From an uncultured Porphyromonadaceae bacterium (GTDB lineage: Bacteria; Bacteroidota; Bacteroidia; Bacteroidales; Muribaculaceae): a stretch of DNA of 56,154 nucleotides. Made by a program: the position numbers and the translations under genes. The stretch spans positions 1-56,154 of the forward strand of contig CALKRW010000056.1 of assembly GCA_937989585.1 (NCBI GenBank), in the 5' to 3' direction. The notes beneath the pieces were generated by a model. The model was not told the origin of the DNA and ran no database searches. It was given only the letters and a program-made list of their open reading frames with translations. Below, one piece after another: positions 24,398-33,867 of the stretch. Every line of letters starts with the position of its first letter. Positions within the stretch are counted from its first letter, which is position 1.

Positions 24398-27388
24398 TTA
24401 GAATGAAACATTAAAGCCAAGTGTGTAGGTACGGGCATTGGGATATGAGTTCATGTCAAGACCTCGGGCGAACAATGTGTTTGAACTTACTTCAGGATCA
24501 AATCCGGAGTACCTGGTACAGGTAAACACGTTTTGAACAGAGAAGTAGAACCGAAGTCGACTCATGTAGGCTTTCTTTGAGATTGCCTCGGGGAGGGTAT
24601 AGCCGAGCTGTATGTTTTTCAATCTGAAATATGAGCCGTCCTCTATATAGAATTCGCTTGGCAGAGAGTTGCCGCCGTCTGCATTGGTTACCTTTGCAAC
24701 CGGGACATAAGTGTTGGGGTTCTCTGGGGTCCAGGAGTTCAGCACGTCCTCAACCATGTTATTGGCATAATTGAAATAGTACTCATACTTCCGGGCATTG
24801 AAAATCTTGTTCCCGCTGACACCGTTGAAGAACAAGGATAGATCAAAGTCCTTGTAGAAGAAATCAAGATTGATGCCATAACTGATTTTCGGAATAGAAT
24901 TACCAAGAATAACCTTGTCGTCTGCGGTTACCTTGCCGTCACCGGTCTCATCGTGGAAGATGAAATTACCTTCTGCATCAAATCCGTCAATCTTGTATCC
25001 GTAGAACGAACCAATAGGATCACCGGGGCGAGTGATTGTCGCGGCATCTGAGAATTTCGAGGAGAAGGAACCGGCCGTGATTGGCTGCACATTGTCACCA
25101 AGGGCCAGTACCTTGTTCTTCAATGTCGAAAGATTCGCCGTAATGTTCATCCTGAGGTCTCTGGTGAGAGAACGGTGCCAGTTGGCCATGAATTCCCATC
25201 CGCTGTTTTCTACGGATGCCGTATTTACGTACGGAGTCTCGTTCGAAGAGTTGATTTCAAATATCTGACCCGATGAAAGATTGAGGTCTATGGTTGCGAG
25301 CAGGTCGACATTCTTTTTATAGAAATAGTTTGCATGGAATGTGACCTCATTATTAAACAGACCGATTTCGAGGCCGACATCAGTTGTTTTGGATGTCTCC
25401 CATTTGAGATTCGTGGTCTTGAGATAGGCGGCACGGCCGTCAGTGAAACGTTGTCCGCCGACAGTGTACACAATAGGACCGAAAGCGATATTATCAAAGT
25501 TATACGGAGACAGGAAGTTGGCACCAAGTTCACCATACGATGCCGTAAGTTTGAGGAGCGTGACAGGCGTACCCTGAAGGAATTTCTCGTTATGTATGTT
25601 CCAGCCTACAGAGACTGCGGGGAAATAGCCCGTTCTGTAATCTTTATGGAATTTCGACGATTCGTCACGGCGTATACTTGCTGAAAGAAGGTATTTGCCG
25701 TCGAAATCATAGTTGACACGGCCAAAAAAAGATAGAAGCGCAGAATTCTTTTCATTGGAAGATATTTTACCGTCAACATTGGTTACACCGACAATATTCG
25801 GTGCACCGACATCATTGATGGTATTATAACTCATGCCGCGATAGAACTCACGCATCCAGCTGTGGCCAAGAGTTGCGGAAACACTGTGTTTGCCAAATTC
25901 CCGGTCGAAATTGAAGACATTGTCCCAGGTGTAATTCGATGACTGTCCACGGCTTTCGCTCAGTGAGTTTCTGGGATTACCGTAGTCGCTGTCCGGTGTA
26001 CCGTCTTCATTCCATTTCGTATAGTATACAGGAGTATGATTGAAGCCATGGGAAGATGTGTAGTTGCCGCTGAAAGATGTCGTGAACTTCAGACCTTTGA
26101 TAATTTCAACGCCGGCACTGAAACCACCCATCACATCGAAGTAAGACGTATGCTGATCTGTTGCATACAGGCCTCCGAAGGGATTATTCCTGCGGGCATT
26201 CTCAGTCTCGATATAATATTCAGGACCCCAGGATGCATAACGGCCGTACTCGTCGGTCACAGGCAATGTTGGCATACCTATATTGAATGTCGAGGTCGGA
26301 GTACGTTTACGCCAGACAATCTGCGCGTTTTCACTTACAAAGAATCGTCCGAACTTCCAGTTTGAATTTGTACGGGCGTTATATTTCTCGTACTCGGACT
26401 TTAAGGTCATGCCTTCCTGGTTGAGATATCCAAGAGAGAAGGAATATGTTCCGAAATCATTACCTCCTGAAATGGCCACATCTGCATTATAGACAGGGGC
26501 ATTGCGTGTCCATTCGTCCACCCAGTCCGTATCGACAGTGGGATCGGTGGGATTCACGTTTTCGGGAGCGCGCGCCAGACCACTGTTAGCGCTTACCATA
26601 TTGGCAAATTCCCGCCATTGGGCGGCATTCAGGAATTTGGGCGTATGCGCCAGAGTCTGTACACTGAAGGCAAAATTCGCGTCAACTTTTACAGAGCCCT
26701 TCTGCCCGTTTTTGGTAGTGATAAGGACAACACCGTTTGCCGCACGCGAACCGTAGATAGCAGCCGCAGCACCATCTTTAAGAACCTGAATGGTTTCAAT
26801 GTCAGCAGGATTGAGTGTGGTAAGGCCATTGTTCGAAAATACGCCATCAATCACATATAGAGGCTCGGTCGCCGTAAGAGAGGCGGCCCCTCGGACAACG
26901 ATGTTTACATCAGCGCCGGCAATACCACCTTGCTGCACTACATCGACGCCGGCTGCGCGGCCCTGCAGGGCCGATGCGACGTTCGAAGAAGTCTGCTTTA
27001 TGACATCCTTGGAAGAAATTGTTGCAATTGAAGACGACATCTTCGACCGGTTCTGTGTACCGTATCCGATAACGACCACTTCGTCAAGCAATTGTTCATT
27101 CTCTGCCATTACGACATCGATAACAGTTTGTCCGTTAACCGCTACTTCTTTGGTTACACATCCGATGTAACTAAAAACAAGCGTGGATTTTCCGTCGACA
27201 CTGATTTTATAGTGTCCGTCAAAGTCGGTGACCGCTGCGTTGCGTGGCGTACTTTTGTCAGAGACCGAAGCGCCAATCAACGGCTCACCCTCCTTGTCAG
27301 TAACCGTGCCGGTTACCGTTATCTTTTGTGCCGTGGCGGCCAAAGCCAGAAAACAGCACAGAAGAGATGTGATAAGGTTTTTTGTCAT
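24398..27388 (-). CDS. SusC-like TonB-dependent outer-membrane transporter
   Basis: 996 residues. After the signal peptide, a carboxypeptidase-regulatory-like domain (ITVTGTVTDKEGEPLIGASV, YKISVDG) leads into the TonB plug (DEVVVIGYGTQNRSKMSSS, ASALQGRAAGVDVVQQGG, PLYVIDGV) and a 22-strand barrel ending in LGFNVSF. There is no N-terminal STN domain, so it is not expected to signal to an anti-sigma factor. With SusD it imports the glycan product. It lies 28 bp after the AGE gene. Confidence 0.95.
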   Translation of the reverse strand: MTKNLITSLLCCFLALAATAQKITVTGTVTDKEGEPLIGASVSDKSTPRNAAVTDFDGHYKISVDGKSTLVFSYIGCVTKEVAVNGQTVIDVVMAENEQLLDEVVVIGYGTQNRSKMSSSIATISSKDVIKQTSSNVASALQGRAAGVDVVQQGGIAGADVNIVVRGAASLTATEPLYVIDGVFSNNGLTTLNPADIETIQVLKDGAAAAIYGSRAANGVVLITTKNGQKGSVKVDANFAFSVQTLAHTPKFLNAAQWREFANMVSANSGLARAPENVNPTDPTVDTDWVDEWTRNAPVYNADVAISGGNDFGTYSFSLGYLNQEGMTLKSEYEKYNARTNSNWKFGRFFVSENAQIVWRKRTPTSTFNIGMPTLPVTDEYGRYASWGPEYYIETENARRNNPFGGLYATDQHTSYFDVMGGFSAGVEIIKGLKFTTSFSGNYTSSHGFNHTPVYYTKWNEDGTPDSDYGNPRNSLSESRGQSSNYTWDNVFNFDREFGKHSVSATLGHSWMREFYRGMSYNTINDVGAPNIVGVTNVDGKISSNEKNSALLSFFGRVNYDFDGKYLLSASIRRDESSKFHKDYRTGYFPAVSVGWNIHNEKFLQGTPVTLLKLTASYGELGANFLSPYNFDNIAFGPIVYTVGGQRFTDGRAAYLKTTNLKWETSKTTDVGLEIGLFNNEVTFHANYFYKKNVDLLATIDLNLSSGQIFEINSSNETPYVNTASVENSGWEFMANWHRSLTRDLRMNITANLSTLKNKVLALGDNVQPITAGSFSSKFSDAATITRPGDPIGSFYGYKIDGFDAEGNFIFHDETGDGKVTADDKVILGNSIPKISYGINLDFFYKDFDLSLFFNGVSGNKIFNARKYEYYFNYANNMVEDVLNSWTPENPNTYVPVAKVTNADGGNSLPSEFYIEDGSYFRLKNIQLGYTLPEAISKKAYMSRLRFYFSVQNVFTCTRYSGFDPEVSSNTLFARGLDMNSYPNARTYTLGFNVSF

Positions 27389-27416
27389 GGTTAATTGGTT
27401 TATTGTTTTTAAGGTG

Positions 27417-28592
27417 TTAAGAAATTATGTCTTCACATAGTGTACAGCTTTTTACAAGCATTCGTGGAATATGGAAAGGACCCTTGAAGATATTTCCTTT
27501 CGCTGGCTGTGCGACTGAACCATCGCGATGGAGATAACCGAACCACTCACCATATTCCCAATCCGGGAAATGGGCATATGTCCAGTCATGAATCATCTTA
27601 TGCATTTCAAGATATTTGGGATTCTTCGTGGCTTCATAGGCATACAGTGTGGCTATGATTGCCTCGGTCTGGGGCCACCAGAATTTCATATCCTGAGAAT
27701 AATCCTGACAGGGAAGATTTCGACAGTCCCGGAAATTTATTATGCCGCCATACTCCTTATCCCAGCCCCATTCCCAGGACCAGTCGAGAATCGTGGTCGC
27801 CATGTCGACGAGTTTCTTGTCCCATCCGCGGTATTTGGCCTCTTCAAGTATGAACCATGAGGTTTCGATACAGTGTCCGGGGTTGATGGTTCGTCCCGAA
27901 CATGTGTCGATAAGGTCTCCTTCCGGTGTGACAGTCTCAAGGAGAGCCTTGAATTCGGGATGCATGAACAGTTTGAGCGTGCTGATTGATTCTTCTATCT
28001 GCTCATCCAGTTCGGGATCCTGAATCGCTTCGCGGATGCGGGATGCGGTATTGATGAGAATCATTGTTATTGAATGACCTATGGCAGGCTGGGTCGACAG
28101 ATATTTTGGCTCGAGAATTCCGGGAGTCTTAATGAAACGCCTGATATTCCTGAACAAGTCAAGAGCCTTCTGGGCGTATTCAGGGTCTTTGGCCGCTATC
28201 GAGTATTCCGACATCGCTATGGCCGCAAAGCATTCCGAGAACACATAGCGGCGTTTGCGCAATGGTGTTCCGTCGGCCTTTACCTCAAAGAACATACGTC
28301 CGTCAGTGTCAAAGCAATGAGCCTCGATGAAGTCTATGCAGCTTTTGGACGCTTCAAGCCATTCGGGATTGTTCTCGATATTATTATAGGCGAAGGCTGC
28401 CGTGAAACCGAAGCGGCCCTGGAACCATACCGATTTCGTAGTATCTATCAGGGATCCGTCCCTGTCAACACAGGTATATACCCCGCCATTGACTTTATCA
28501 AGACCGTTCTTCAGCCAGAAAGGCATGATGTCATTTATCAGCCCTTCTCTGTAGGTTTTAGAACATTCTACAAGATACTGCTGTTTGACCAT
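27417..28592 (-). CDS. nanE: AGE-family epimerase (N-acylmannosamine/N-acylglucosamine 2-epimerase)
   Basis: 391 residues, the usual AGE length, with an (alpha/alpha)6 toroid. Conserved motifs are WFQGRFGFTAAFAYN, KRRYVFSECFAAIAMSEY, INPGHCIETSWFILEE and WWPQTEAI. In Bacteroides nan loci this family converts ManNAc to GlcNAc without phosphorylation. It is 3 bp downstream of the NanA-like lyase, which makes ManNAc. Related proteins act on mannose or cellobiose; the context makes ManNAc much more likely. Confidence 0.88.
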   Translation of the reverse strand: MVKQQYLVECSKTYREGLINDIMPFWLKNGLDKVNGGVYTCVDRDGSLIDTTKSVWFQGRFGFTAAFAYNNIENNPEWLEASKSCIDFIEAHCFDTDGRMFFEVKADGTPLRKRRYVFSECFAAIAMSEYSIAAKDPEYAQKALDLFRNIRRFIKTPGILEPKYLSTQPAIGHSITMILINTASRIREAIQDPELDEQIEESISTLKLFMHPEFKALLETVTPEGDLIDTCSGRTINPGHCIETSWFILEEAKYRGWDKKLVDMATTILDWSWEWGWDKEYGGIINFRDCRNLPCQDYSQDMKFWWPQTEAIIATLYAYEATKNPKYLEMHKMIHDWTYAHFPDWEYGEWFGYLHRDGSVAQPAKGNIFKGPFHIPRMLVKSCTLCEDIIS

Positions 28593-28595
28593 GAT

Positions 28596-29513
28596 TTAGA
28601 ATTGATTGCAACGTTCAAAGAAATTGATTGCCTCAAGTTCAGATTTCATTGCGGCTTCTTCCTCATCCGTCATATTTCGGAAAGGTGTACGGTTCGGTCC
28701 CAGATCAAGGCCGATAAGTTTCATAATGCGTTTACCGCCTACTATATTTCCCCGGTAATTGCAGATTACGTTTATTACAGCCTGGGAAAAATTCTGTTTT
28801 TCGCGGGCTGTCTCTATATCACCCTTTTCCCACGCCTCAATGATACCGACAAGCTCGCGTCCATTATAGTTGGTTGTTCCGCCGATACCGCCCTGTGCGC
28901 CGCCTTGGGCAAGCGATGGCAGGATGGTTTCGTCTTGTCCGTGAAGCATATCGAATTTTCCGTTCTTATACAGACGGCACTGATTGTATTCGTAAAGGCT
29001 CTCGAAAGTGTACTTTATGCCAGCAAAGTTGGCGATTCGTCCGTCTACGGCTTTCAGCATCTCAAGCATTGGGAGAAATGCACCGTTGAATGCGGGGATA
29101 TGGTAATAGTAGAATGGAAGTGAAGGCGCTGCCGATGCAATTTCCTCGCAATATTTGACCAATTCTTCAATACGGCCGATTTTTGGGAAAGGAGGGGCCA
29201 TCGCGCCGATACCCCATGCTCCTATCCTTTCGGCATGACGCGCAAGGTCTGCGCTTTCACGCAGACAGCAGCTGCCGACATGGACTATCACCTTGAATCC
29301 CTCGGGAACAGATTTGACCCAGGCTTCTGCAACCTGTTTACGTTCCTCGGGGGTCAGCATGTAGCCTTCACCTGAAGAACCGTTGATAAACACACCCTTG
29401 AGTCCGTTTTTAGCCAACATCGCAGCATATGCCGGAATTGGCTCAAGATTGATGTCACCGTTTGGATGCATTGGTGTAAACGGAGCATCAATCAAACCTT
29501 TAATCTTTTCCAT
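28596..29513 (-). CDS. nanA: N-acetylneuraminate lyase (NanA/NanL type aldolase)
   Basis: 305 residues of the DHDPS/NAL TIM-barrel family. The substrate-carboxylate loop is NGSSGEGYMLTPEERKQV, the proton-transfer tyrosine is in FYYYHIPAFNGA, and the Schiff-base lysine is in FAGIKYTFESL. The YYYHIP and GIKYT sequences fit N-acetylneuraminate lyase rather than dihydrodipicolinate synthase. It cleaves sialic acid to ManNAc and pyruvate. The operon context (anomerase, epimerase, NagA) agrees. Confidence 0.9.
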   Translation of the reverse strand: MEKIKGLIDAPFTPMHPNGDINLEPIPAYAAMLAKNGLKGVFINGSSGEGYMLTPEERKQVAEAWVKSVPEGFKVIVHVGSCCLRESADLARHAERIGAWGIGAMAPPFPKIGRIEELVKYCEEIASAAPSLPFYYYHIPAFNGAFLPMLEMLKAVDGRIANFAGIKYTFESLYEYNQCRLYKNGKFDMLHGQDETILPSLAQGGAQGGIGGTTNYNGRELVGIIEAWEKGDIETAREKQNFSQAVINVICNYRGNIVGGKRIMKLIGLDLGPNRTPFRNMTDEEEAAMKSELEAINFFERCNQF

Positions 29514-29542
29514 AATAAGAATAAGTATTTAAATGTGAATTG

Positions 29543-29989
29543 TTAGATTTTGACTTTGCCTATTAATTTGCGTATTTTCCCAGTGCTTATGGCTGGCGCA
29601 TGCGGGTCTTCGGGAAATACAATGCAATATTCACCTGGATGAAGTTCGACAAAAAACCTTGGAGCGTCATCGCTCAAGGCACAGTCTCCTTCTTCATCGT
29701 AACTCTGCGTATAGTGTTCAATTTCATTGAGTGGCTTCCATCCGATCTTTTCTTCTCCACCAAGAAGAATGTGCACGTCTATATATTTACGGTGCATCTC
29801 TAGGGGTTGTGCATCTTGTGAAGCGCCTGAAATATCAAGATTCATCACAAATACATCATTCCCTTCAATTTCTATTTTCCCAAGAGGAAGTTTATTAAAG
29901 TCTGTGTCTTTTATAAAATCAAACAGTACTTTAAAGCCAGGATGAAGGCTTTCTGTCGTTTTGGTATTTCCTAAATTGCCTATTTTCAT
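29543..29989 (-). CDS. yhcH: YhcH/YjgK/YiaL-family protein, probable sialic acid anomerase (NanQ)
   Basis: 148 residues, a single cupin-like domain (MKIGNLGNTK, LEMHRKYIDVHILLGGEEKIGW, LHPGEYCIVFPEDPHAP). The H-R-KYIDVH motif and the glutamate and histidine near the C-terminus are metal-ligand candidates. E. coli YhcH (NanQ) is an N-acetylneuraminate anomerase and maps next to the nan genes, as here. This is the first gene of the long minus-strand transcript. Confidence 0.85.
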   Translation of the reverse strand: MKIGNLGNTKTTESLHPGFKVLFDFIKDTDFNKLPLGKIEIEGNDVFVMNLDISGASQDAQPLEMHRKYIDVHILLGGEEKIGWKPLNEIEHYTQSYDEEGDCALSDDAPRFFVELHPGEYCIVFPEDPHAPAISTGKIRKLIGKVKI

Positions 29990-30542
29990 AATGAGTGGTA
30001 TTAATACGAGCGCAAATTAACAAACAATTTTTAAATCCAACAAATTTTATTATAAAAAATTTTACAAACAGACCGAATATTTTTAAAACATACTTAAAAT
30101 AGCCAAAAACAAAATGCTTGATTTTTAAAATTAACATATCAATATTAACTATTTGCATAACTAATACAATTTAAACATATAGATACTCAACCAAATCTCC
30201 CCCTTTTACAATAAAAAATAGAATATTTATAAGCATATTCGTTCTTATGTCCCCAATTTTGCCATATAAATAATATCAGCGTTGAATTAAATCTTTAATT
30301 TCACCGATTAAAAGCCAAGTTTATAATATATGTATTATTATGTAGTGTTATTAAGAAAATATTTTAATAACATCGCTTGCTATTTTTAAATTTAACGTAA
30401 TTTTAATTATTTATATTTTGAGAAGGTATAATACCGCAAAAGATATCAAACACAGACACCAATACCCAAAAATATAATTTATTGTAGCGGCATTTTGAAA
30501 AATATTTATTAACTTTGCATTGTTTAATAACAATATGGCTAT
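29990..30542. promoter_or_regulatory. Divergent AT-rich control region between the sialic-acid operon and its ROK regulator
   Basis: No gene. The + side has a -7 element TAACTTTG at 30510-30517, 26 bp before the ROK regulator start. On the minus side a TAATTTG-like element lies at 30013-30019, 24 bp before the YhcH start. Candidate operators are GTTATTAA/TTAATAAC at 30347-30371 (8-bp arms, 9-nt spacer, like the TTATT-AATAA boxes of NagC/Mlc) and AATTAAATCTTTAATT at 30285-30300. Assignment of these to the ROK regulator is inference. Confidence 0.5.
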
Positions 30543-31751
30543 ATGAGCATCTCACTAATACCTGATAACGAACGAGGTTACAACAAGAAAAAAATCATAA
30601 CATCTTTTTTTTACAACCTCAATCTGACTATACCCGAACTTGCAAAAGAACTCAATCTCAGCATCCCTACCGTTACGAAACTGGTAAACGAAATGGTAGA
30701 AGACGGTATCTTGAATGATTACGGCAAAAGCGATTCCGGCGATTCAAGAGCCGGAAGGAAACCAAGCACCTACGGTCTAAACCCCCATTCCGGCTATTTC
30801 CTCGGTATAGATATCAAGCGTAATCATGTCAATATCGGGTTATGTAATTTCAACGGCGATATCGTCAGACAGGATTTCGATATACAGTTCACGGAATCTA
30901 TTCCCATGGATGACATAAATGAAATTTGTCAGATTACCAACAGTTTCATCAAATCCAGCGGTATTGACAAATCCAAGATATTGAATACGTGTGTAAACAT
31001 TAGTGGCCGCGTCAACCCCTCCACAGGTTTCAGTTATAGCATGTTCAATTTTTCCGAAACTCCGATTACGGATATATTTTCAGAAAAACTGGGAATACCC
31101 GTGTGCATCGAGAACGACACGCGTTCCATGACCTATGGAGAATGCCTGAAAGGATCCACTGTTAGCGGTGAAAAGAATATATTGTATGTAAATCTAGGGT
31201 GGGGTCTCGGATTGGGCATAGTGATCAATGGGACCGTATATGAAGGAAAATCCGGATTTGCCGGAGAAATCGGACACATAAGCGCGTTTGACAATGAACT
31301 TTTATGCCATTGTGGCAAGAAAGGCTGCCTAGAGACCGAAGTATCCGGGCTTGCCTTGCACCGCGAACTTATTGCCAAGACCAAAGAAGGTAAAGTATCC
31401 GTGCTATCCGGGAAAGTCGAAAAAGACGAGCCTATCTCTCTGAATGAAATAATTGAGGCTATAAATAACGAAGATTTCCTGTGTATAGAATTACTGGAGG
31501 AAATTGGCGAAAAACTAGGCAAGCAACTCGCCAACATGATAAACATATTCAACCCCGAACTCGTGGTTATAGGCGGGACACTGTCGGCTGCCGGCGACTA
31601 TCTTGTACAGCCCATCAAGCAGGCGGTAAAAAAATATTCACTCAAACTTGTCAATAACGACAGCCGGATTGTTTGTTCAAAACTGCACGAAAAAGCCGGC
31701 ATAATCGGTGCCTGCATGACAGCCCGCAGACAAATGTTTGAAAAGACTTAA
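30543..31751 (+). CDS. ROK-family transcriptional regulator (NagC/Mlc type)
   Basis: 402 residues. The N-terminus has a winged helix-turn-helix (LTIPELAKELNLSIPTVTK, residues ~28-50), followed by a ROK sugar-binding domain with a phosphate-like loop (YFLGIDIKRNHVNIG), ENDTRSMTYGE and a zinc motif HISAFDNELLCHCGKKGCLE. It is divergent from the 13-gene sialic-acid operon and is the obvious candidate repressor, responding to an amino-sugar or its phosphate. Targets other than this operon cannot be judged. Confidence 0.9.
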   Translation: MSISLIPDNERGYNKKKIITSFFYNLNLTIPELAKELNLSIPTVTKLVNEMVEDGILNDYGKSDSGDSRAGRKPSTYGLNPHSGYFLGIDIKRNHVNIGLCNFNGDIVRQDFDIQFTESIPMDDINEICQITNSFIKSSGIDKSKILNTCVNISGRVNPSTGFSYSMFNFSETPITDIFSEKLGIPVCIENDTRSMTYGECLKGSTVSGEKNILYVNLGWGLGLGIVINGTVYEGKSGFAGEIGHISAFDNELLCHCGKKGCLETEVSGLALHRELIAKTKEGKVSVLSGKVEKDEPISLNEIIEAINNEDFLCIELLEEIGEKLGKQLANMINIFNPELVVIGGTLSAAGDYLVQPIKQAVKKYSLKLVNNDSRIVCSKLHEKAGIIGACMTARRQMFEKT

Positions 31752-31789
31752 GTGATATATCCAACAAATCACATGACAACACATCTGCC

Positions 31790-31817
31790 GGCAATAAACA
31801 TTTTATCGCCTTTTTTT
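31790..31817 (+). terminator. Terminator of the ROK regulator gene
   Basis: 9-bp stem with one mismatch, GGCAATAAA (31790-31798) and TTTATCGCC (31802-31810), 3-nt loop, then seven T (31811-31817). It lies 39 bp after the regulator's stop. Confidence 0.75.
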
Positions 31818-31966
31818 GGCATTGTTTGCTTCAAATAAGGTTTTATTCCCCAACTAATTGGAAATAAATTATCCAGAACCTCATCAGCGATGAGCCGGGC
31901 ATTGAAATGAAACTCGCCCGATTCCAAGACATAGACAACTGATATCCAGGCGAAGTTATTAATATT

Positions 31967-32344
31967 TCACTGCGATTGCCTACCCTCATACACCCTGCGG
32001 TGGGTCATCACCTTCTTCATGTTTGCCTGCGCCCACTCCGTGAGTTGCTGGATCAGCGGCAGAAGTGATTTTCCGACATCCGTAAGCCGGTATTCGACTT
32101 TAGGCGGAACAACGGCATACACCTTCCGGTCGATAAAGCCGTCGGCCTCCAGTGTTCGCAGCGTGGATGAGAGCACTCGCGATGACACGTCGGGAATCAG
32201 TCGGCTGAGTTCGTTGAACCTGACAACACCCTGCTCGCCGATGACAAGCACGGTAAGAAGGGCCCACTTGTTGCCAAATCGGGCTATGACGTTTCTGACA
32301 GGACACATCTCTATTATGGTTCCGGTTTCTTCTTTCTTTATCAT
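31967..32344 (-). CDS. HxlR-family transcriptional regulator
   Basis: 125 residues. It opens with an HxlR-type N-terminus (EMCPVRNVIARFGNKWALLTVLVI), a winged helix with FNELSRLIPDVSSRVLSSTLRTLE, then DGFIDRKVY and VEYRLTDVGKSLLP. Cys14 in the CPVRN motif corresponds to the redox-sensing cysteine of relatives such as YodB/HypR. It is divergent from the cupin-MBL operon and likely represses it, responding to quinone or aldehyde stress; the signal is inferred from the family. Confidence 0.87.
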   Translation of the reverse strand: MIKKEETGTIIEMCPVRNVIARFGNKWALLTVLVIGEQGVVRFNELSRLIPDVSSRVLSSTLRTLEADGFIDRKVYAVVPPKVEYRLTDVGKSLLPLIQQLTEWAQANMKKVMTHRRVYEGRQSQ

Positions 32345-32515
32345 ATAGCGGGATACTTACTTTTATTTGCAAAGTTAGTAATTTGTTTTGATATACCGTA
32401 GAAAAATCAACCATCCATCTGTCTGATTAAAAAAACAGTTGTCAATGAAAATTTTTTCTCTCTGATAATCAGCAAAACCGATAAAAAGGTTACTATGGGC
32501 GAAAAATGTAACTTC

Positions 32516-32546
32516 TTGACAAGCAGTTATTATCATTATAACTTTG
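32516..32546 (+). promoter_or_regulatory. Promoter of the cupin gene
   Basis: -33 region TTGAC at 32516-32520 and -7 element TAACTTTG at 32539-32546, spacing close to 20 nt. The element overlaps the first apparent codon (TTG at 32544) of the long frame, so that start is excluded and the ATG at 32574 is used. Confidence 0.65.
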
Positions 32547-32573
32547 CAGTGCGTAAACAAAAAAACAAATGAT

Positions 32574-33023
32574 ATGAAACAGAATCAGACAATCGAAAAA
32601 GGCGCGAACTTCAGCGCGGCAAACTTCGGCAAACTCGCCGACATCAAGGATTACGTTCTCGAACTCGGCCCGGAAGTCAGGATACCCGGCAAGGTATTCG
32701 GAGGTCAGGCTGTCGGCGCAACAGGCGGCGAGTTCTCATTCCAGGTATTCGCTCCAGGTCAGGAAACAGGCTTCCTGCACACCCACAAGAATCATGAGGA
32801 ACTCTACTTCTTCCTCGCTGGCAAGGGCGAGTTCCAGGTTGACGGCGATGTCTTCCCGGTTGAGGAAGGATCCGTAGTGCGCGTGGCCCCCGACGGCCGT
32901 CGCAGCGTGCGCAACAACGGCACCCAACCCCTTGTGATGCTTTGCGTGCAATATCGCGGCAACACATTCACCGCCGAGGATGCCGCCGACGGAAACATTC
33001 TCAATGAACCTGTAAAGTGGTAG
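32574..33023 (+). CDS. Cupin-domain protein
   Basis: 149 residues from the ATG at 32574. The cupin motif is visible: LHTHKNHEELYFFLAGKGEFQVDGDVFPV, with histidine and glutamate ligands (H-x-H-x5-E type), and RVAPDGRRSVRNNG for motif 2. It lacks a signal peptide. It is the first gene of an operon with the MBL-like protein, 4 bp downstream, opposite an HxlR regulator. A metal-dependent dioxygenase or isomerase acting on a reactive small molecule is possible; nothing identifies the substrate. Confidence 0.85.
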   Translation: MKQNQTIEKGANFSAANFGKLADIKDYVLELGPEVRIPGKVFGGQAVGATGGEFSFQVFAPGQETGFLHTHKNHEELYFFLAGKGEFQVDGDVFPVEEGSVVRVAPDGRRSVRNNGTQPLVMLCVQYRGNTFTAEDAADGNILNEPVKW

Positions 33024-33027
33024 GAAC

Positions 33028-33867
33028 ATGAGGAAAATATTCATAGGAATGACGGCTGCAGTCTTTGCCCTTTCCGTTGCCGCACAGGAGAAAGGCCGTT
33101 TTGAGACATACGACCTCGATGGATTCAGACTCCATGTTTACTATACGAATGACGCTCTGGGCGATGCCTCCTACATCATAGAGGGCAGGGATTCTCTGGT
33201 AACCCTTGAGCAGCCGCTCTTCAAAGACAATGTAATGGAATACGATGCCAGACTGACGTCTATCGGCAAGCCTGTGGCCGCACGCATCACCGACTATCAT
33301 CTGGGAGGGACATACGGACACGAGACCTTCATGGCTGAAGGTATGCCCAAATTCATGAACGAGGGAGCATACGCGGCCATGATGAAAGGTTTCGCGCAGA
33401 ATTTTGGAGACGCCATCGTGCCGCTCCCGACGGGCAGAAAGGATGAGGTGGCTTTCGGCACCACGGAAACATGGGACCGGATTCCTTTCAAATTCAACCA
33501 CGGCGCCGCAACCGATTTCCCCGGCGCAAGCATCCTTATTGGCGGACAGGTCTACTTCACCCACTGGGTTCCCGTGAAGGCGCATGAAAGCCATCTGCAT
33601 ATCACCTCGCCTGCCGCGATAGATGCTGAAATTTCGGAAGCCCGCAAATCGCTCGAATCAGGAGCGTCGGTATTCATCGGCGGTCATGGCGGCGCGGCCG
33701 GTAAGGACGCTGTACAGTTCAAGATCGACTATCTCACGACAATGAAAAAGGCTCTTGCCGACAACACGACGGAAGGCGGATTTATCGCTGCCATGAAGAA
33801 GGCATATCCCGGACTTGCCGGTGAGAACAACCTGCCGGAACTGGCAAAGACATTGTACAGGAAATGA
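33028..33867 (+). CDS. Exported metallo-beta-lactamase-fold-like protein
   Basis: 279 residues with a signal peptide (MRKIFIGMTAAVFALSVAAQ). The MBL-type order of strands is seen in SYIIEGRDSLVTLEQPLF, VAARITDYHLGGTYGHETF and FIGGHGGAAG. However the canonical HxHxDH metal motif is reduced to DYHLGGTYGH, so metal binding may be altered or lost. It is in one operon with the cupin protein. A hydrolase detoxifying a compound sensed by HxlR is a guess. A strong terminator hairpin follows 52 bp after the stop. Confidence 0.65.
   Translation: MRKIFIGMTAAVFALSVAAQEKGRFETYDLDGFRLHVYYTNDALGDASYIIEGRDSLVTLEQPLFKDNVMEYDARLTSIGKPVAARITDYHLGGTYGHETFMAEGMPKFMNEGAYAAMMKGFAQNFGDAIVPLPTGRKDEVAFGTTETWDRIPFKFNHGAATDFPGASILIGGQVYFTHWVPVKAHESHLHITSPAAIDAEISEARKSLESGASVFIGGHGGAAGKDAVQFKIDYLTTMKKALADNTTEGGFIAAMKKAYPGLAGENNLPELAKTLYRK

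Noticed and set aside
28074..29123. 349-codon + strand frame opposite the AGE and NanA genes
   Set aside because: Covers parts of two strong genes on the other strand and has no recognisable protein features.
32544..32573. TTG start for the cupin gene
   Set aside because: The codon overlaps the -7 promoter element, so it cannot be translated from this transcript.
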